From contig NC_092670.1 in the NCBI RefSeq assembly GCF_964355755.1, positions 583,001 to 647,000 of the forward strand: 64,000 bases of DNA. The letters run 5' to 3'. A program made the translations under genes and the position numbers. Numbering within the stretch: the first letter of the stretch is position 1; every line of letters starts with the position of its first letter. Of this stretch, positions 41,201-48,182 are shown piece by piece. The notes under the pieces are model-generated. The model was given only the letters and a program-made list of their open reading frames with translations, did not search any database and had not been told where the DNA came from. This stretch comes from Antedon mediterranea (taxonomy: Eukaryota > Echinodermata > Crinoidea > Comatulida > Antedonidae).

Positions 41201-44200
41201 ACAGTGTCATGGTGATAACAAAATGTTATATCTTCAGTAAAAATTAAGTCTATAGCACAGTATAACTAACTAAAAGAAAAAGGTCAAATAAGGTCAAATA
41301 AGGTCAAAAGCAGCTAAATATTAAAGCAATTAAATGGAGGGGAGTGTTAACTACAAGTGTATTCAAAGGTTAGAAATAAAGAAATGTTCCAGTCTGTTAG
41401 TGGTGTGTGCAGCAAAAGATTTAGTTTTTGCTGCACAATCAATTACAATATTGTATTAAAAAGATTACACACTGACCTTCAAAATAATAAAGGGTGAAAG
41501 AAATGAAACTGTGTTACAGGAAAGGTTGGTAGACAGACTACACTACAGAATGAGTTTCCCTTATTATACTGTAACTACTTTATCTCACAAGTGCAGATCT
41601 CACATATACCTGGCAACATTTAGTTCACACGTAATGTACAGCGTAAGCCATGGCGTACGTCTAGTGTAGCCGACGCCTTGCGTGTGAACTAGGCAGTGTC
41701 GTTATTAACGCAACTCAGTATGCGACGTCCTTAGTGTTAAGCTAAAGCTACATACCCATCTTAACTAATGCTACGGCTGTAATCAGCGACGCTTGAATCA
41801 TTTTTACCTTATTTTGCCAGTCTTACAGCGTATGCGTGAACGTACTAAGGTATGAAAGATTTTTAGGCTCTGGTTATTATTAATTGACATCACAGAAAAA
41901 TGCAATCTGACATTTTAACACAGATTCAGGAATCATTGTATCACTGTGTATAAACATCTCACAGTACAAGCACTTTTATTTTATTAAAAACAGAATCATT
42001 CATACCCGCTCTCAGCGTCCAGACAGTGCCGAACAAATGTGAAATGCTGAATGTTATATGCATTTCGAAAAATATATTATATAAAAATTCTTTGTTGTTA
42101 CTTTTATTAAAGTTTTTAACCAATCACAAAACTAAACTGCAACCTATGTACTCAGTGACCTAGTATTTAGAGTAGGTAATGCAAAAGTCAAAAACACATT
42201 TATTTTAAATTTGGTGCCAATTCAGACTGCTTCAACTTAAAACATGCAGTTGCTTAATTTAACTGTACCTAGCCTAGGCCTAGCCTAGTCCTAATTAACC
42301 AAAAAGCCTTATTTTTATAAAATAAAAGTAGTTCTATAATTTATTTATTTAATTTTAGGGATCAACTGCCGTTTTGGCTCCGGAGGTTTTTTTAGGGTTA
42401 TTCCATTATTAAAGTGGGGGTGTGTGGTTATGAATATTGTGTGCAGGTACGTCAATAGAAATGACATTGAGAGCCCACTTCTGTCAGTTGACTGGTTCCC
42501 GGTCTACCGCCTTGTAATTGACTTAATCATGATCGAATTCCAACAACTTAAGAATATACAAAATGTTTACATAATTATATAACAATGTAGATCTATCTAA
42601 TAATGTTTTTATTTTTTTGCAGATAAAGGAGGATCATCAATAAAATAAAATGATAAAAATTCCAGGCATTTAATATACGGTTTACTGATAAAATATAATG
42701 TACCAATGAAATAAACCTGGTGTTCTGAAACATATTTTAATAACTTTTGCCGGCCTAGCGCCTTTGTGTATCTAAATCTATCTAAATAATTAAGTTAGTA
42801 CAGTATTAACAAATAAAGGGTTAGGGTTATGTATAATAAAATGATAGAAATGAGGCATTATCTAATAATGTTTTTATTGATTTTTTTTCTGATTTTTATA
42901 GTTTTAAAATTCAAGTACCTTTTTTATAGCGTTATGTATCCTGTAAATGCTAACCTAAAAACGTTATCTGAATGTTTCTTTTTACGTTATAGAAATGTAA
43001 TAAAATAACGGTTATAGTGAACCTAAACATTAACCAAACACTAACGTTAGAAAACCACTATGTGATTGCTGGACTGCCACAATGGAACAATAGACCTAGG
43101 TATGTTAAACAAAGAAATCGTGTCAAAGCAGGGTGGAGACGGAATTTTAAGACAAAGGCGTTCTATACAAATGCAAATCATTCATGTATACTTTTTACAA
43201 ATTTTGTTTAGTTTCTTTATTAAAAGATTTTGATATGCTGTTATAAATAAATATTCTAATACATAGAATAGCAAAATTATCATAATACATAGGATAGCCA
43301 AAAATAAACCAAACATAACAACAACAAAATTAAATTGACAATGTATTTTTATTTAGAAATTCATTTCAATAATATAAATATTTTTTTATAAAATTACATC
43401 ATTATTTACTTACAATTAATTAATTACTTAACTTACATTACAGTAACTTAATAAATGGTACATAAAATTACTAAATAATTGCACATAAAATGCAGGTTAT
43501 AATAAAGACATAAGTATACATATAATGGTACAGGTTATAAATATTTAAATTACGTTTTTTAAATGTAATTATAATAATTATTGATGAGAACACTTACGGT
43601 TATGAGTAGACATGTACATTGGTACATTACAGTACGAGCAATCCTTGGCAGTTGGATAAAAACCCCTTCGTTGGAAAAAGTCCAGGTAGTCATCAAATCC
43701 ATTAAACAAATGTGGTCCTATCTTCGGCAGCATGGTCCTTGGTTTAAATCGCAGTAAAATCAAATCGAGAACGCAGTAAAATATCGGAGTTGTAGGCCTA
43801 TAATATAGTTGAAAGTTTTTCGAAAAATGAGTGATTTGAAGACAACTGATCTTGGTTTATATACATGTGCCATATTTTAGTTTGTATACATAGCTCCATG
43901 TCGGCATGAGTGATATTGTTATGCTTTATTATGTAATATTGTAAGCTTCAATGAGACACTTCAAATTCAAATTGAAGATTGAATTTAATGAAATTTTATG
44001 TACTGTACTGTTTAACAAATCAACATAACGGTACAATAGGTTGGAATTCAATAGGTTATGATTATTTCAAACCAAAATAGCTAGGTTTTTAAGGACTGAT
44101 TTATCTTTAAAAAACGCCTAGAAATAAAAGAGAGAGAGAAAGAGAGAATAGCAATTACGTGTTGGAATAATACAGTAGTAACGGTACAATATATAATCAT

Positions 44201-46702
44201 TTTGGTAAAGAAAATCAAATACTAGGTTTTTTAAGGTCTGATTAAACACAAGTGTGACGTCGTCTGGAAGCAGGAATTTAATATTCATAATTAGGTGATC
44301 ATTTAGAATAAAATGATCACCTATTGTTATTGTATCAAATCTTTATTGGTTATCCGCAACGAAGTTGCTGATAACCTCTTGTGATTGTACGAAATCATCA
44401 TCAACATCAACTTTTTATTTCTCTTCTTTCTTTCTGTATGATTTTTGTGCAACGCTTTTCTCTGAAACTTGCAAACATAACATTTTGTGAACTATGTTAA
44501 CATTTTGACATTTGTGTAACGTCGTCAAGCGAAGCTTATATTAATTCATATAAAAATTAAGCCTATTGGATGTTGTGACGTTACCGTATGGCCAGTTGAA
44601 GTTAAAAAGTATTTTTTTCATCGCTTTCGTAAAAGTTATACAATTTTTAAATAGCGCGCACCGCCCTTCTACGTGCCAAATTTTCTTCCAATTGTTATAT
44701 TTTATTACTCAATTCATTATCTTTCGATATTGTTATCTTCAAGTTTATTTTGACAACGTCATCATACCAAAAAATTAGAACATGATGTGGGTCCCGTAAT
44801 TTCACCTATGCTACACTGTATATAGATATACACAGTACAGTATATACTGTACATATTGTATATGGCATATAATAGGCACAACTAAGCACTATAAGCGTAT
44901 AATAGGATGGCATACATCAACATTTTCCGATTGTATGTTAACGTAGGTGCATGTTTAAAAAATATGAATGTCAATAAAATGATAAAAATGATCACCTATA
45001 ATTCGTCAAAGTGACGAATTAAATTCTAGTTACAAGTTGTACTTGGATATCAAACTGTCTATTTGGTCGTCTTGAGCCTCAAGAGAATAGCAACTATGTA
45101 TGAGCTGTAATAAACAGTAAGTACAGTACAGAAATCATATATCGACTAGCATTAAAATTACAAGTGGGAGTCTGTAGTACAGTGAAAAATTTCATTTCAA
45201 CATTTTAGCAAAATTGCTAATCAAACTGATTTAGTCGAGAAACATAGTTTTGTATTGTATTTTTTGCTACACAATTTTCGAAATGTGTAGTAATAAGGTT
45301 GTTTTGTATAGCTTTTTGCTATGCCACACTGGCGAAATTATTCCTTGTAGTAGATAAAAGAGACGTTCAAAACAGGTTAAAAAAGAAAATCATAGTACGG
45401 TTATTATTGTACAGTATATTAATTAAACAAGCTGAACATTTTATATAGTGATCTAATACGCAAATAATGTTTCTACATTTTTTTTACTGCAGAGTTTATG
45501 TGAATTTCTGTCAGCATTGATCATGTTGTATTCCACCACCAGATTTGCATTTGTATAGAACGCCTTTGTCTTAAAATTCCGTCCCCACCCTGCTTTGACG
45601 TGATTTCTTTGTTTAACATACCTAGGTCTATTGTTCCATTGTGGCAGTCCAGCAATCACATAGTGGTTTTCTAACGTTAGTGTTTGGTTAATGTTTAGGT
45701 TCACTAATAACCGTTATTTTATTACATTTCTATAACGTAAAAAGAAACATTCAGATAACAATTTTAGGTTAGCATTTACAGGATACATAACGCTATAAAA
45801 ACGGTACTTGAATTTTAAAACTATAAAAATTTGAAAAAAAAATAAATAAAGACATTATTAGATAATGTCTCATTTCTATCGTTTTATTATACATAACCCT
45901 AACCCTTTATTTGTTTATACTGTACTAACTTAATTATTTAGATAGATTTAGATACACATAGGCGCTAGGCCGACAAAAGTTATTAAAATATGTTTCAGAA
46001 CACCAGGTTTATTTCATTGGTACATTATATTTTATCAGTAAACCGTATATTAAATGCCTGGAATTTTTATCATTTTATTTTATTGATGATCCTCCTTTAT
46101 CTGCAAAAAAATAAAAACATTATTAGATAGATCTACATTGTTATATAATTATGTAAACATATTGTATTATTCTTAAGTTGTTGGAATTCGATCATGATTA
46201 AGTCAATTACAAGGCGGTAGACCGGGAACCAGTCAACTGACAGAAGAGGGCTCTCAATGTCATTTCTATTCACGTACCTGCACACAATATTCATAACCAC
46301 ACACCCCCACTTTAATAATGAAATAACCCTAAAAAAAAACTCCGGAGCCAAAACGGCAGTTGATCCAATTTGAGTATAAAAACTGTAGGCCTAGTAGGCC
46401 TAGACTATGTTTGCATAATATATTAAGAACTTAATACTTACTTTACTTGAAGCCGGAAATACACGTTTAGGCCTACGATCACGGTCGTTCTTGCTAGTAT
46501 CCAATGGTCCCTCAAGCTCGGGGTCCCGCTTGACACGTTCGTGCACATTCCTCTGACCGTCGAAATCAGAGCTATCTAAAGTTGAAAACTTAAGGTAGAA
46601 AATGAACTGTAGAGAGAGAATTAACACAGCCGTGTAGAGGATGAACCTGTACCGAAAACAGAGGCGAAATGGAGAACGGTGGCGAACACCATTCATCGCC
46701 AT
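13616..46702 (-). CDS. XYLT: Peptide O-xylosyltransferase (XYLT1/2 orthologue), 10 coding exons
   Basis: A Golgi type II membrane enzyme that transfers xylose from UDP-xylose to serine of proteoglycan core proteins, the first step of the heparan/chondroitin sulfate linker. Coding exons, 5' to 3': 46442-46702, 22609-23029, 19328-19494, 18838-19040, 17069-17149, 16488-16704, 15973-16149, 15243-15479, 14516-14734, 13616-14278. All junctions have GT/AG and phases agree, giving 881 residues, close to human XYLT2. A membrane anchor lies at about 18-38 and the GT14 core follows ([66 protein letters not shown]), then the C-terminal XT domain. DED is kept at 235-237. The later DWD motif of vertebrates reads EYD (665-667). 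The start is the first of two close in-frame ATGs. Vertebrates have two paralogues; I cannot assign this to either. Confidence 0.95.
14516..14734 (-). CDS. XYLT: XYLT exon 9 (start of XT C-terminal domain)
   Basis: Residues 589-661, beginning [12 protein letters not shown] and ending [10 protein letters not shown] before GTAAGT. Similarity to vertebrates is low, as is usual in this linker region. Confidence 0.85.
15243..15479 (-). CDS. XYLT: XYLT exon 8
   Basis: Residues 510-588: [36 protein letters not shown], then a diverged tail. The donor is a non-optimal GTTTGT, supported by frame continuity into exon 9 but the least certain junction of the gene. Confidence 0.85.
15757..15899. mobile_element. 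MITE family 2, copy 2 (XYLT intron)
   Basis: 143 bp bounded by AAGCTTGGTTCCCACTAG and CTAGTGGGAACCAAGC. It shares TTCGAATAATCCAT and GTGATTGGTCAA with the copy at 11463. Confidence 0.7.
15973..16149 (-). CDS. XYLT: XYLT exon 7 (cysteine-rich core segment)
   Basis: Fifty-nine codons: [20 protein letters not shown], then [20 protein letters not shown] and [10 protein letters not shown]. The closely spaced cysteines are characteristic of the xylosyltransferase branch of GT14. Confidence 0.95.
16488..16704 (-). CDS. XYLT: XYLT exon 6 (acceptor/donor site region)
   Basis: Encodes [39 protein letters not shown] and YKYTLLPAE. The conserved DGGSDW and LLPAES motifs line the GT14 active site. Confidence 0.95.
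17069..17149 (-). CDS. XYLT: XYLT exon 5 (short core exon)
   Basis: Only 81 bp, encoding [20 protein letters not shown] and HGRDEIR. It matches the vertebrate [20 protein letters not shown] region and connects the phase-2 ends of exons 4 and 6. Confidence 0.9.
17232..17286. repeat. 17-bp direct repeat, three copies
   Basis: ACAAGGGATTCATGAAA occurs three times in a row with one variant base. Confidence 0.7.
17341..17484. mobile_element. MITE family 1, copy 1
   Basis: Palindromic 130-150 bp element whose ends resemble AAGCTCTGTCTACACTATC. The interior motif CATATATGGGCA with CCCAAATATGGTAGTGAT is shared by six copies in this window. This copy is diverged at both ends. Confidence 0.6.
17898..18030. 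mobile_element. MITE family 1, copy 2 (rearranged)
   Basis: Contains the interior block and then CTGTCTACACTATCAA next to its own complement TGATAGTGTAGACAG (17983-18024). The two ends have been brought together into a compact hairpin. The normal left end is missing. Confidence 0.6.
18492..18668 (+). pseudogene. LINE ORF2 C-terminal fragment
   Basis: An open frame ending in TAG gives [36 protein letters not shown] and QNTVKRS. The pattern RGRPxxxWxxx...AxDRxxWR is the usual tail of non-LTR retrotransposon polymerases. Nothing of the upstream polymerase is present. Confidence 0.65.
18838..19040 (-). CDS. XYLT: XYLT exon 4 (GT14 core)
   Basis: Residues 284-351: [31 protein letters not shown], and [17 protein letters not shown]. 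Near-identical blocks occur in vertebrate XYLT. Confidence 0.95.
19150..19250. repeat. Dispersed ~100-bp repeat, copy 1
   Basis: GAGAGGGGTG, TTTCTACTTTTC, ATATCTYGCTCTTC and GGTTTATCMAGGTAAG recur in order at 30491-30592. Family unknown. Confidence 0.6.
19328..19494 (-). CDS. XYLT: XYLT exon 3 (start of GT14 domain)
   Basis: Residues 228-283, containing DED and the first GT14 strand [19 protein letters not shown] through FYIHVDV. Its acceptor (TTTCTATAG) abuts the 29-bp tandem repeat at 19501-19620. Confidence 0.92.
19501..19620. repeat. 29-bp minisatellite, 4 copies, at an XYLT splice acceptor
   Basis: The unit AATACAAAGC + TGATCATTAGGGACCCTCA is repeated four times with one variant base. 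It begins six bases upstream (transcript sense) of the exon 3 acceptor. On the transcribed strand each unit carries CCCTAATGATC, a branch-point-like CTAAT, so the array supplies four candidate branch sites. A 24-bp part of the unit also occurs at 2552-2575. Confidence 0.85.
20129..20812. repeat. 36-bp minisatellite, 19 copies (XYLT intron 2)
   Basis: Unit: ACAGGAGGTAGCATCC + AGGCCTATTACATATTATCT. Units 4, 11 and 16 share one variant (AGGCCTAGTAC), otherwise the copies look identical. The spacing suggests growth by multi-unit duplication. Because 36 is a multiple of three, a spurious open frame of 12-residue repeats runs through it. Confidence 0.95.
20851..20983. mobile_element. MITE family 1, copy 3 (best preserved)
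   Basis: Ends ATGCTCTGTCTACACTACC and GATAGTGTAGACAGAGCTTT are inverted repeats. The interior has GGACACGATGATGTCATATC and CCATATTTGGGCATATCAC. Confidence 0.7.
21549..21860. repeat. GAT-rich microsatellite/minisatellite
   Basis: Irregular mixture of (GAT)n and TGGTAACTGATGATGA blocks over about 310 bp. It gives an artefactual histidine/serine-rich open frame on the minus strand. Confidence 0.9.
22609..23029 (-). CDS. XYLT: XYLT exon 2 (variable stem region)
   Basis: Residues 88-228, lysine- and asparagine-rich and poorly conserved at first. It ends with the conserved [20 protein letters not shown] and RYCPLKG segment that precedes the catalytic domain. The donor AAAG|GTAAGGAC is followed by a 38-bp direct duplication (about 22523-22600). 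Confidence 0.9.
23393..24843 (-). mobile_element. Hairpin-ended element, family member B (1.45 kb, inverted copy of 5587-7060)
   Basis: Minus-strand orientation: AACTAGATTTAATTCG, palindrome and AGGTTATATGCAT at the 24843 end; terminal hairpin and CCTAAT at the 23393 end. It aligns with copy A over its full length with scattered substitutions and small indels. It lies inside XYLT intron 1, about 360 bp beyond exon 2. Flanking bases differ from copy A, so the boundaries are well defined. Confidence 0.7.
24446..24528 (+). repeat. tRNA-like segment inside element B
   Basis: A-box-like TATGGCTCGGTGGTC and B-box-like GTTCGAGTCTCACC, matching 5928-6007. Confidence 0.45.
25473..26218. repeat. 41-bp minisatellite, ~18 copies
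   Basis: Unit: TTATATTGTGCTAAGGTAGA + TGGGGTTGTGACCCTGCTTAG. Variation is concentrated at one place (GTGACCC, GTGTGACCC, GTGTACCC, GTGAACC); the rest is nearly invariant. In XYLT intron 1. Confidence 0.95.
26251..26407. mobile_element. MITE family 1, copy 4
   Basis: TCTGCACTATCAAACTAG ... GATATTGTAGACAGAGCTTT ends, with the shared interior CCCAAATA/TATGGTAGTGATATG duplicated once. It directly follows the 41-bp array. Confidence 0.6.
26408..28261. other. Noncoding XYLT intron 1
   Basis: AT-rich intron with a 13-base C run at 26862-26874. No coding or RNA gene signals. Confidence 0.5.
28262..28720. repeat. 57-bp minisatellite, 8 apparently identical copies
   Basis: Unit begins ACTTAATGAAAGTAAAGTAT and ends CCGCTGTTTCCATAGTGT. 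No differences among the eight copies were seen, which implies very recent expansion or gene conversion. Confidence 0.95.
29459..29620. repeat. ~55-60-bp tandem repeat, 3 copies
   Basis: ATTGTATGATTTCAA, AACTGTCTCATA and AACATTAACTTKCAG recur three times. The first unit lacks a 5-bp TTCAA duplication. Confidence 0.8.
29997..30336. repeat. 23-bp minisatellite, ~15 copies
   Basis: Unit AAAGTACAGTGGAATTCAA + CATT, essentially identical throughout. It contains the TACAGT word that is frequent in this DNA. Confidence 0.95.
30491..30592. repeat. Dispersed ~100-bp repeat, copy 2
   Basis: Counterpart of 19150-19250, same order of shared blocks. Confidence 0.6.
31211..31796. mobile_element. Candidate MITE with TTAAAG ends
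   Basis: TTAAAGGCCAGGTGCAGG at the left and CCTGTACCTAAGCTTTAA at the right are imperfect inverted repeats 586 bp apart. No transposase. Target duplication not resolved. Confidence 0.35.
31797..32660. other. Noncoding XYLT intron 1
   Basis: AT-rich; nothing recognisable. Confidence 0.5.
32661..32972. repeat. 39-bp minisatellite, 8 copies
   Basis: Unit AATAAACATAGTCTGCCTAT + GTACAATAACTATCCTGTG, near-perfect. The 39-bp period keeps a frame open on both strands (13-residue repeats); these are artefacts. Confidence 0.95.
33170..33845. mobile_element. TIR element with TA target duplication (Tc1/mariner-pogo type MITE)
   Basis: Ends CCGTACTGACGCGGGTATAA and TTATACCCGCGTCAGTACGG are perfect inverted repeats of at least 25 bp, flanked on both sides by TA. 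The subterminal word CGGGTATAAGCCCACCC is repeated inside both ends. No transposase frame, so non-autonomous. The TA duplication supports Tc1/mariner superfamily mobilisation. Confidence 0.75.
34401..34560. repeat. 50-bp satellite, left part (~3 copies)
   Basis: Unit GTATATACTCAATAATATTA + TTACTCCGTAGTATAATGGA + CTTAAGTTTA. This part is cut by the element at 34561-37364 and continues on its other side. Confidence 0.95.
34561..37364. mobile_element. 2.8-kb DNA transposon inserted in the 50-bp satellite
   Basis: Ends CAGCCCACGAAATTC and GAAATTCGTGGGCTG are inverted repeats. AGTTTA lies directly on both sides (34555-34560 and 37365-37370), while an intact satellite unit has it once: a clean 6-bp target site duplication. 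Subterminal GGTCGGCAA/TTGCCGACC hairpins repeat at both ends. A fold-back element (34723-36845) fills most of the interior, and no transposase is seen. A 6-bp duplication would fit some hAT-like or Dada elements; the superfamily is uncertain. Confidence 0.85.
34723..36845. mobile_element. Nested fold-back element with ~0.5-kb terminal inverted repeats
   Basis: Left arm 34723-35305 and right arm 36371-36845 are reverse complements, the right arm lacking about 90 bp. Each arm begins with GATGAAATCGGTCGCG followed by direct repeats of GAAATCGGTCGCGTTT, a structure reminiscent of Foldback-type or MULE-type ends. Near the centre AATCTCATAATCG-acg-CGATTATGAGATT (35842-35870) is a perfect hairpin. 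No coding capacity or clear target duplication was found. Confidence 0.75.
37365..38986. repeat. 50-bp satellite, right part (~32 copies)
   Basis: Same unit as 34401-34560. Most units are 50 bp; several carry an extra 4 bases (AGTTTTAATAGTATA), and point variants (CCGTA/CCATA/CTGTA) recur in blocks. The last two units decay. Confidence 0.95.
38987..42358. other. Noncoding XYLT intron 1
   Basis: 3.4 kb of AT-rich intron. Only a possible short MITE is seen at 41620-41692 (TTAGTTCACACG / CGTGTGAACTA ends) and a triplicate GGTCAAATAA at 41281-41308. Confidence 0.5.
43017..43211 (+). CDS. Open frame in left fold-back arm, unknown product
   Basis: Encodes [40 protein letters not shown] and a short tail. 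A near-identical frame lies at 45453-45704 (minus) in the other arm. It is protein-like but short, lacks a convincing ATG, and matches no family I know. It may be an exon of the element's lost gene. Confidence 0.3.
   Translation: MNLNINQTLTLENHYVIAGLPQWNNRPRYVKQRNRVKAGWRRNFKTKAFYTNANHSCILFTNFV
43578..43763 (-). pseudogene. Possible transposase N-terminal zinc-binding fragment
   Basis: A 61-codon frame contains [20 protein letters not shown] then [10 protein letters not shown]. The order (short helix, RG-hydrophobic, C-x2-C, then a later Cys) resembles the N-terminal finger of ISXO2/Merlin-like transposases. The DDE catalytic part is absent. Assignment is tentative. Confidence 0.3.
44290..45031 (-). 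mobile_element. Hairpin-ended element, second subfamily (0.74 kb)
   Basis: Minus orientation: AACTAGAATTTAATTCG, palindrome AATTCGTCA/TGACGAATT, then AGGTGATCATTTTT. At the other end is a terminal hairpin AGGTGATCATTT/AAATGATCACCT followed by AAT. The first ~30 bp match elements A and B, but the stem sequence is different, and again it is copied at both ends. An internal hairpin (GGTTATCAGCAAC/GTTGCGGATAACC at 44348-44375) resembles the terminal hairpin of the other subfamily. Confidence 0.65.
45453..45704 (-). CDS. Open frame in right fold-back arm, unknown product
   Basis: Partner of 43017-43211. The shared part is identical except Arg to His and Arg to Gly. The tail after TNAN diverges because the inverted repeat ends there. 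Confidence 0.3.
   Translation of the reverse strand: MNLNINQTLTLENHYVIAGLPQWNNRPRYVKQRNHVKAGWGRNFKTKAFYTNANLVVEYNMINADRNSHKLCSKKNVETLFAY
46442..46702 (-). CDS. XYLT: XYLT exon 1 (cytosolic tail, membrane anchor, stem)
   Basis: Encodes residues 1-87. [19 protein letters not shown] is a basic cytosolic tail, then about 20 hydrophobic residues ([18 protein letters not shown]), then a charged stem. Donor AAA|GTAAGT; a weaker GT five bases upstream (CAA|GTAAAG) would break the frame. Confidence 0.85.
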
Positions 46703-48182
46703 ACTTTTCTAGGCAAACAAATGGAACTACTTTCATGACACAAGATGAAAAGTATGTTTAGGCTCCTACTACGTGTAAGTACACAAGTATCGTACTGCTC
46801 AAAGGCGGTGCGAAACAACTGACACGGTGTGTGCACTGTGTTTTTGTAACAGCGATTTTTTAGATATAGAGGTCGCTATTATAGTCGGTCACACGTCGTA
46901 CTAAGTACAGTAGTAGACGTCCGTACTTAGAAAGTCCGGTAATTTATTTAAAAAATATATTATTAATTAGACTATAAATAATAATGGTAAATTTAATCTA
47001 AGCCTATACAGTACTGCATTAATTTTTCTCTACCACAAATAAGTTAAAATCCGCATAAAAACATTATTGTGACATTATTATATGATTATGAATAGTATAA
47101 GATAAGATAAGATTGATTGTCATGGAGACCGACTAAACTAAACAATGTCGGGTTTTTGTTCATAAGCAAAATAAATAAACATTTAAATGATAAAATATGC
47201 AACACATTTATTGTAACATTATATGCGTTTTCTTTCTTTATTTGACTAAACAACACTAATGTCGGGGTCTTTTTTTACTTTAAATTTCATAAATAAAATA
47301 AATATTTAAAAAATAAAATATTCAAAACATTTATATCATAATATCATAGACTATATTCTCCCATCCTCCTTCTTTTCCAAACTATGGGTGGATGTGACTG
47401 CGAAAATGTTCAATAATGAATTGAATTGTGGAAAAAAGGGCTTCACTTTCCATTTCATGAGAGCCACTGCTGAGAGTTGGGCAATTTTTATTTATTAATA
47501 ACTATTACCAATAAGCAGATATACAGTTTGGGTTTACCATTGTCTGTACATAAGGCTCAAAATCTAGATTATAATGATTTTTTTGTTATGACCAATTATA
47601 AAAAAAAAATGTTTAAAAGGTTTTATCCGCTCTGGATATCAATAGTGTGATACAGTACTGTGTCGGTTTTGGATCGTGCACGTGCGCCATCTATCTATAT
47701 TGATTCGCTTGAATGAATTTTTAAAGTATGACGTCATAAGTAAACATTACTCTTGACTCGCAGACCTTACACAACAACCTGAAATGATGAGTCTCAAAAT
47801 AACATATCTCCTATAAATATCGGGCTAACCTAATAAAAAATACATTTTTACCATCTGTAACACGCAAGTATAAAAGTACAGTATAACTATTATTGTTATT
47901 TTGTATAATAATAATTTAGCGCTAGCTAAGATCGAGTAGGAAATAAGTAGAGTAGTACTAGTACTACTACTTACTAGCCTAGAACAGTTTATATATTACA
48001 ACTGCCTGGCTTAAATTATAGCAGTAATTAGTATGTAAAAGTAGGTAGGCTACTACCTATACAGTTTGGGACCTAGAGCTGTTTTTCCTCCTAAATTTGA
48101 GGTAGCGTAAGCAATCTTATTTTTATGCGAAATTGATCTTCAAAATCTCATATTTAAAATGCTTATTTTCTAAACTTTAGCA
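46703..48182. promoter_or_regulatory. Divergent promoter region between XYLT and the LENG9-like gene
   Basis: 1.48 kb separates the two start codons on opposite strands. 47120-47335 contains an imperfect ~150-bp duplication (AATGTCGGG(G)TTTTT). A palindromic cAMP-response-type site TGACGTCA is at 47729-47736. Transcription start sites cannot be placed from sequence alone. Confidence 0.4.
47729..47736. promoter_or_regulatory. CRE-like TGACGTCA site
   Basis: Full 8-bp ATF/CREB consensus 447 bp upstream of the LENG9-like ATG. Another copy lies in its intron at 48833-48840. Function not shown. Confidence 0.3.

Larger units (their letters stand above)
42359..46366. mobile_element. 4-kb fold-back structure: 0.82-kb arms around 2.4 kb
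   Basis: 42359-43179 is the reverse complement of 45542-46366 with only scattered substitutions and small indels. Both arms start GGATCAACTGCCGTTTTGGC and contain a 54-codon frame ([20 protein letters not shown]) that is open in each copy with two amino-acid changes. The interior holds a possible transposase fragment (43578-43763) and a hairpin-ended element (44290-45031). The right end is only 76 bp from the XYLT exon 1 donor. Confidence 0.8.

Noticed and set aside
42815-42832. Telomere-like GGGTTAGGGTTA
   Set aside because: Only two units and part of the inverted repeat arms; no telomeric tract.
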